From Pseudomonas guineae (GTDB lineage: Bacteria > Pseudomonadota > Gammaproteobacteria > Pseudomonadales > Pseudomonadaceae), in assembly GCF_900113745.1 (NCBI RefSeq), contig NZ_FOQL01000002.1, forward strand, positions 248,001 to 312,000: a stretch of DNA of 64,000 nt. Reading direction: 5' to 3'. Numbering within the stretch: the first letter of the stretch is position 1; each line of letters begins with the position of its first letter. Below, piece by piece: positions 58,029 to 64,000 of the stretch. The notes below the pieces were generated by a model. It worked only from the letters and a program-made list of their open reading frames with translations. It did not search any database and was not told where the DNA came from. Made by a program: the position numbers and the translations under genes.

Positions 58029-58192
58029 CTGAATCTCCGAAAGGCATGGCGCGTTGGCCAGGCAGATACTGTGCCGTCAGGCGCAGGCTTAAGTTGCAAC
58101 CCTGGACGATCTATCCAGGTAGAGCGCCAACAGCTTAAGGATGATCGCCAGTGAATAGGCAAACAAGTCCAGATTGATCCGCAGTCATTTTC

Positions 58193-58250
58193 CTCGAGTC
58201 ATCGACGCCATCATCGAACCGAGTCAGCGCTTAAGCAGCGATGACTCGAG
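58193..58250. repeat. 12-bp inverted repeat around the end of the 62-residue gene
   Basis: CTCGAGTCATCG (58193-58204) and CGATGACTCGAG (58239-58250) are exact complements separated by 34 bases. One arm is within the last codons of the small gene, the other after its stop. No T tract follows. Confidence 0.7.
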
Positions 58251-58412
58251 CTGGTTAAAACACTGGACGATGCGCTCATGGCTGACATCGGTAAAGGTCT
58301 TTTGCGTCAGGCTCACCAGCACGCTGGGTTTTACTCGGCCAGAGCCTAATTGGCGGTTCATGTAGGCCAGCACATCGTCGTCGCTGACGTTGTTGGTGGG
58401 CGATTGCGGCAT
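58224..58412 (-). CDS. 62-residue hypothetical protein
   Basis: A small soluble-looking protein, MPQSPTNNVSDDDVLAYM at the N-terminus, then a basic middle with GRVKPSVLVSLTQKTF and a C-terminal helix HERIVQCFNQLESSLLKR. I do not recognise a family. A modest AAAGGT ribosome site is about 12 bases before the ATG. Codon use and amino acid composition look like real protein, and the opposite-strand frame has no better candidate. One arm of a 12-base inverted repeat is inside its last codons. Divergent from katG. Confidence 0.6.
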   Translation of the reverse strand: MPQSPTNNVSDDDVLAYMNRQLGSGRVKPSVLVSLTQKTFTDVSHERIVQCFNQLESSLLKR

Positions 58413-58651
58413 GGGCTAAGGACCTTTTTCGGTGAAATAGAGCGTCGCTGACGTTGGTGATTTAAGGTGCTGGACTGCAAGCTATTCGACTGCGCGTGAG
58501 ACACATCTTATTGCTGTTTTGCAGCTACGGCGTTAGCAATCTGGGACCATACTCAATGGTGCCTATAACGCTCATACCGAAATGCTATTGGCTCGTTTAC
58601 GACCTAACTACCAAGCTATGTGCATACGGTAGGTGAATACAACAGGAGTGA

Positions 58652-60865
<2,214 letters not shown>

Positions 60866-60898
60866 TCATCACGCCTAACCCCGTACGGGGGTAAAACC

Positions 60899-60948
60899 AA
60901 AGCCGCAGCCTGATTAAGGGTTTTCCCTGATCAGACTGCGGCTTTTTT
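60899..60948 (+). terminator. Terminator after katG
   Basis: AAGCCGCAG pairs with CTGCGGCTT around an inner imperfect stem (GATTAAGGG / CCCTGATC), followed by TTTTTT. It lies about 35 bases after the katG stop and before the convergent diguanylate cyclase gene end. Confidence 0.9.
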
Positions 60949-61007
60949 GTGCGCGCAACTAGTGCTTCGCGGTGTTGTGGCTTTTATCTCGTGCGATACC
61001 ACGCCGC

Positions 61008-61934
61008 TCAATCAGGTGGGCAGTGAACTTGATTTCGACCATTGTTCTTGGCTTGGTAGAGCTGTTTATCCGCTAAGGCAATCAGCTCCGTCGGCTCGCT
61101 GCCGATCCTGGGCATTAGGCTCGCGATACCGATAGAGAGCGTGAGCTGCTCACTCACTGCGGATGCAGGGTGAGCGATAGCGAGTTGACTGATGCTGTGC
61201 TGGATTTTTTTGGCCAATGTCAGCGCGCCTTGCAGGTGGGTATCCGGCAAAATGCAGACGAACTCTTCGCCGCCAAAGCGCGCGGCCATGTCATAAGGGC
61301 GGTTGACCGATTGCGCGATAGTTTCGGCCACCTGACGTAAACACTGATCACCCAACAGGTGACCGAAGTGATCGTTATAGCGCTTGAAGTAGTCGATATC
61401 GATCATCATCAAGGACAGCGTCCCACCTTCACGGCAGGCTTGGTTCCAAGCTTGCGTAAGGCGTACATCAAAGGCCCGGCGGTTTGGAATACCAGTCAGA
61501 CCATCCAGGCTGGCCAGGCCCTTGAGATAGTCATTTTGAAGCTTAAGGGTTAGATGGGTTTTGACCCGCGCCCTGACGATGGCTGAATTCAGCGGCTTAC
61601 TGATGTAATCAACGGCACCGAGTTCCAACCCCAAGGCCTCATCGTTTTCTTCGCTCTTGGCGGTGATGAAGATAACCGGGATGGCGGCCGTAGTCGAGTC
61701 ACTCTTCAGGCGACGACAGACTTCAAGTCCATCCATGCCCTCCATCATGATGTCGAGCAGAATCAGGTCGGGCTGCAAGGTTTTACTGGTCGCGATGGCC
61801 TGTTCGCCATGAGTGGCCATATGCATGTCGCAATCGGCGCGAAACAGCTCATTGATAATGCGGATATTGATGGGCTGATCGTCGACCACCAGCAATTTAG
61901 GGCGCCCCTGGTAATGCTCTATCCAGAAACTCAT
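61008..61934 (-). CDS. Response-regulator diguanylate cyclase
   Basis: A 308-residue protein with an N-terminal receiver domain and a C-terminal GGDEF domain (REC-GGDEF, like PleD/WspR). Receiver acidic pair Asp18-Asp19 and phosphate-accepting Asp61 (LILLDIMM), Lys113 in ISKP; active-site GGEEF at 221-225, with an intact inhibitory c-di-GMP site RPYD (212-215) five residues upstream. It should make c-di-GMP under control of phosphorylation. The ATG at 61934 with AGAGGAT in front starts one base after the stop of the hybrid kinase gene, so the pair is translationally coupled and the kinase is the likely partner. Confidence 0.94.
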   Translation of the reverse strand: MSFWIEHYQGRPKLLVVDDQPINIRIINELFRADCDMHMATHGEQAIATSKTLQPDLILLDIMMEGMDGLEVCRRLKSDSTTAAIPVIFITAKSEENDEALGLELGAVDYISKPLNSAIVRARVKTHLTLKLQNDYLKGLASLDGLTGIPNRRAFDVRLTQAWNQACREGGTLSLMMIDIDYFKRYNDHFGHLLGDQCLRQVAETIAQSVNRPYDMAARFGGEEFVCILPDTHLQGALTLAKKIQHSISQLAIAHPASAVSEQLTLSIGIASLMPRIGSEPTELIALADKQLYQAKNNGRNQVHCPPD

Positions 61935-61935
61935 A

Positions 61936-64000
61936 TCAATCCTCTTGAGCAAGCTTAAGAAGCTCATCACCCAGCACGCTCGCGCTGGGGAAATCTAAGC
62001 AGTCGACCGCTTGGCAAAACTGGGCAAAGTGGCTTTGCCACTGCCGAGGGATGTCATGTACCAGGGCTTCGGTCTGCTCAATTGCTTGCAAGTTACCGGC
62101 CGCGAGCAGTTTGAGGATGTTGCGCAACGCCTCCTGCCATAGGGCAGTGGGCTTTCGCAGAGCAGCGCTCGGTTCGGTTTGCTCTGGGCCGAGAAACGCC
62201 AGGTGAAGTTCAACAAGGCTCTGTTTGAGCACCTCAGTTAACTCATCCCGCCAGCCACGGCGCGCCAGAAATTCGCTTGCAGATGCTGAAGTGAGTCCCT
62301 GAATTTTCTGCTCAGCCTCAGCTGCTTTTTCTGCTAGTTGCTGTGCCCCCATAGTCCCAGCGCTGCCTTTGAGCATGTGCAGCTGAGCCAATACAGCCTT
62401 TACGTCGCCCTGGGTTGCATGCGAATTAAGTAACTGCAGCTGCTTGTGCATTTCCGGTTCGAAGTTGCTGAGCATGCGCCGCAGCAGTTTAAGATTGCCG
62501 CCAAAGCGGCGCAGTACGGCCTCGCTGTTCTCGGTGACCGCACCTGAGGATTGATTAATCGTAGGATTTTCTGGCACAACTCTTCCCGACCAGTGCAGCA
62601 GGGCGGCTACCAGTTTCTCTAGATCGATGGGTTTGCCGATGTGATCGCTCATGCCGGCTGAAAGACAGACTGCACGATCCGCAGGCGATGCATTGGCCGT
62701 CATGGCGATGATGGGTAAGTCAACAAAACGGGGGTCTTGACGAATCAGCCGTGTGGCTTCAAGTCCGTCGATACCGGGCATTTGGATATCCATCAACACC
62801 GCATCGAACAGTCCTGACGTACCTATAACGGTGTCTACACCCTCCTGGCCGCCTTCAGCCAGGCATACTTCTGCGCCTTCACCCATCAGCAGTTCCTGAG
62901 CCACCTGGCGGTTCAACTGATTGTCCTCAACCACTAAAAGACGAAGGCCTTCTAGGCGTTTGGAAACGTGGTAATCAGGCGTAATACGGCTCTGCGGCAC
63001 CCCCCTGATAACGCGCGTGACGGTGGCGGCCAATTGTTTGGGAGTTATTGGCTTAGTTAAAAATGCGGCAAAGGGCGTATCCGCTTCCTGTTCGCTATTA
63101 GCCAAGGCTTCACGGCCATGCGCGGTCACCATCACCACAAGAGGCGGGCGCGTATCACCGGCTGAGTCACGCACAAGTCGGGCGGCGTTAAGGCCGTCAA
63201 TACCCGGCATTAGCAGGTCCATCAATATTAGATCGAAGGGTTGTCCTTGGGCATTTGCTTCCCTGACTTGGGTCAGGGCCTGGTTACCGTCATGAGCCGC
63301 TTCGACAGACCAGCCGAGATCCATGCTCATTTGCACGAGCAGCTCGCGCGCCACTGCATTGTCGTCAACCACTAGAACGTGCAGCTTTTTCTCGATGACA
63401 GCGCAAGCCGCTATTAATGGGGGGTGTTCGGTAATGGCAAACTCGAGATCGAACCAAAAGCGACTGCCTACACCCACCTGACTGTCCACTTGTAGTTCAC
63501 CGCCCATCAAGTTGATCAGCCGTGTGCTGATCGCCAACCCCAGGCCAGAGCCGCCGTACTGACGGCTGATGGATGCTTCTGCCTGGGAAAAACCTTCGAA
63601 AATACGCTCGAGCTGTTCATCATTGATGCCGATGCCCGTATCACTGACGGCAATGCGCACCTTAACCCGCGCGTCACTGCGTTCGAGCTGGCGCAGACTG
63701 ACAATGACGTTACCCTCAGCGGTGAATTTGAGGGCGTTACCCGCCAGGTTAATCAGGATCTGTTGCAGCCGTTGACTGTCACCAATTAAGACTTCCGGCA
63801 GCGCTGAATCGAGGTCAAACATCACCTCAACGTTTTTCTGCCCATGGTTACCGCCTAGCACCACCGCCAGATCACACATCAAGGGTTCCAGTTGAATCGG
63901 GTGCAGGTCAAGTTGCAGCTTGCCCGCTTCGATTTTGGAGTAGTCAAGAATGTCGTTGAGTAGGCCCAGCAAAGACTGGGATGCGCCATAGGCTTTCTGT
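61936..64000 (-). CDS. Hybrid sensor histidine kinase (5' part outside window)
   Basis: The frame is open to the window end, giving at least 687 residues; the sensor region and phospho-His box lie outside. Visible order: last helix of the dimerisation domain (LLGLLNDILDYSKIEAGK), ATPase domain with N-box RLQQILINLAGNALKF, G1 SDTGIGIND and G2 GSGLGLAIS, first receiver (HVLVVDDNAVARELLV; DLILMDLLMPGIDG), second receiver (LRLLVVEDNQLNRQV; AVLMDIQMPGIDG), and C-terminal HPt domain with LAQLHMLKGSAGTMG. So it is a BarA/RetS-like unorthodox kinase that can pass phosphate through its HPt. It is coupled to the diguanylate cyclase gene, a plausible output. Confidence 0.95.
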   Translation of the reverse strand, partial: QKAYGASQSLLGLLNDILDYSKIEAGKLQLDLHPIQLEPLMCDLAVVLGGNHGQKNVEVMFDLDSALPEVLIGDSQRLQQILINLAGNALKFTAEGNVIVSLRQLERSDARVKVRIAVSDTGIGINDEQLERIFEGFSQAEASISRQYGGSGLGLAISTRLINLMGGELQVDSQVGVGSRFWFDLEFAITEHPPLIAACAVIEKKLHVLVVDDNAVARELLVQMSMDLGWSVEAAHDGNQALTQVREANAQGQPFDLILMDLLMPGIDGLNAARLVRDSAGDTRPPLVVMVTAHGREALANSEQEADTPFAAFLTKPITPKQLAATVTRVIRGVPQSRITPDYHVSKRLEGLRLLVVEDNQLNRQVAQELLMGEGAEVCLAEGGQEGVDTVIGTSGLFDAVLMDIQMPGIDGLEATRLIRQDPRFVDLPIIAMTANASPADRAVCLSAGMSDHIGKPIDLEKLVAALLHWSGRVVPENPTINQSSGAVTENSEAVLRRFGGNLKLLRRMLSNFEPEMHKQLQLLNSHATQGDVKAVLAQLHMLKGSAGTMGAQQLAEKAAEAEQKIQGLTSASASEFLARRGWRDELTEVLKQSLVELHLAFLGPEQTEPSAALRKPTALWQEALRNILKLLAAGNLQAIEQTEALVHDIPRQWQSHFAQFCQAVDCLDFPSASVLGDELLKLAQED

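Overview
The window reads as chromosomal DNA of a Pseudomonas species (Gammaproteobacteria). The grounds are the gene families and their order: ppiC / aacS / atoE / bdhA / gntP / sigma-54 regulator / liuEDCBA-liuR follows the same backbone as the PA1996-PA2016 region of P. aeruginosa, the SCP2-phosphatase-sohB-acuI block and the DUF934-cysI block resemble PA1830-PA1838, and the RND locus matches muxABC-opmB. High coding density, moderately high GC and strong Shine-Dalgarno sites fit. I see no rRNA, tRNA, CRISPR array, prophage, transposase or integrase. The only repeats of mobile character are two GTAGGGTGGA-type palindromic elements inside the liu operon.

Layout. 1-3.5 kb: end of an unassigned gene, SCP2-like protein, histidine phosphatase, SohB protease, acrylyl-CoA reductase. 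3.5-6 kb: cysI with DUF934, then a 37-residue membrane peptide. 6-10.6 kb: an unrecognised 204-residue protein coupled to a Cache-domain chemoreceptor, uppP, an epoxide-hydrolase-like enzyme. 10.7-14.5 kb: YbiT-type ABC-F protein, YjbR protein, PpiC, and an orphan PilT/PilU ATPase. 14.5-21.7 kb: a ketone-body operon (gntP permease, 3-hydroxybutyrate dehydrogenase, AtoE-type transporter, acetoacetyl-CoA synthetase) behind a good sigma-54 promoter, with its likely enhancer-binding activator (hbcR) directly upstream. 21.8-29 kb: liuR-liuABCDE for leucine/isovalerate breakdown, whose products are acetyl-CoA and acetoacetate, so it feeds the adjacent ketone-body operon. 29-31.5 kb: a LysR regulator divergent from an acyl-CoA dehydrogenase. 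31.6-34.7 kb: a PstS-like/OmpA fusion, exonuclease III, a GNAT protein. 34.8-40.2 kb: tamA-tamB. 40.5-44.5 kb: alanine/sodium symporter, thiol peroxidase, aldo/keto reductase with a divergent LysR. 44.7-53.6 kb: muxA-muxB-muxC-opmB multidrug efflux. 53.6-57.2 kb: LysR, divergent nucleoside deaminase plus MFS exporter, orphan TRAP binding protein. 57.5-60.9 kb: dsbB, a 62-residue protein, katG. 61-64 kb: a response-regulator diguanylate cyclase coupled to a hybrid sensor kinase that runs off the window.

Most genes belong to recognisable families. The less ordinary signals are regulatory or small: a 32-codon translationally coupled reading frame between liuC and liuD that looks like a copy of the liuC tail, a sigma-54 promoter with clustered GTCTC/GAGAC half-sites, a LiuR palindrome on a promoter -10 element, a nested palindrome in the LysR/deaminase gap, a possible leaderless start for tamA, and a conserved-looking but unassigned partner of a chemoreceptor. 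I did not find a clear candidate for a wholly new multi-gene system; the best-supported novelties are these small elements.
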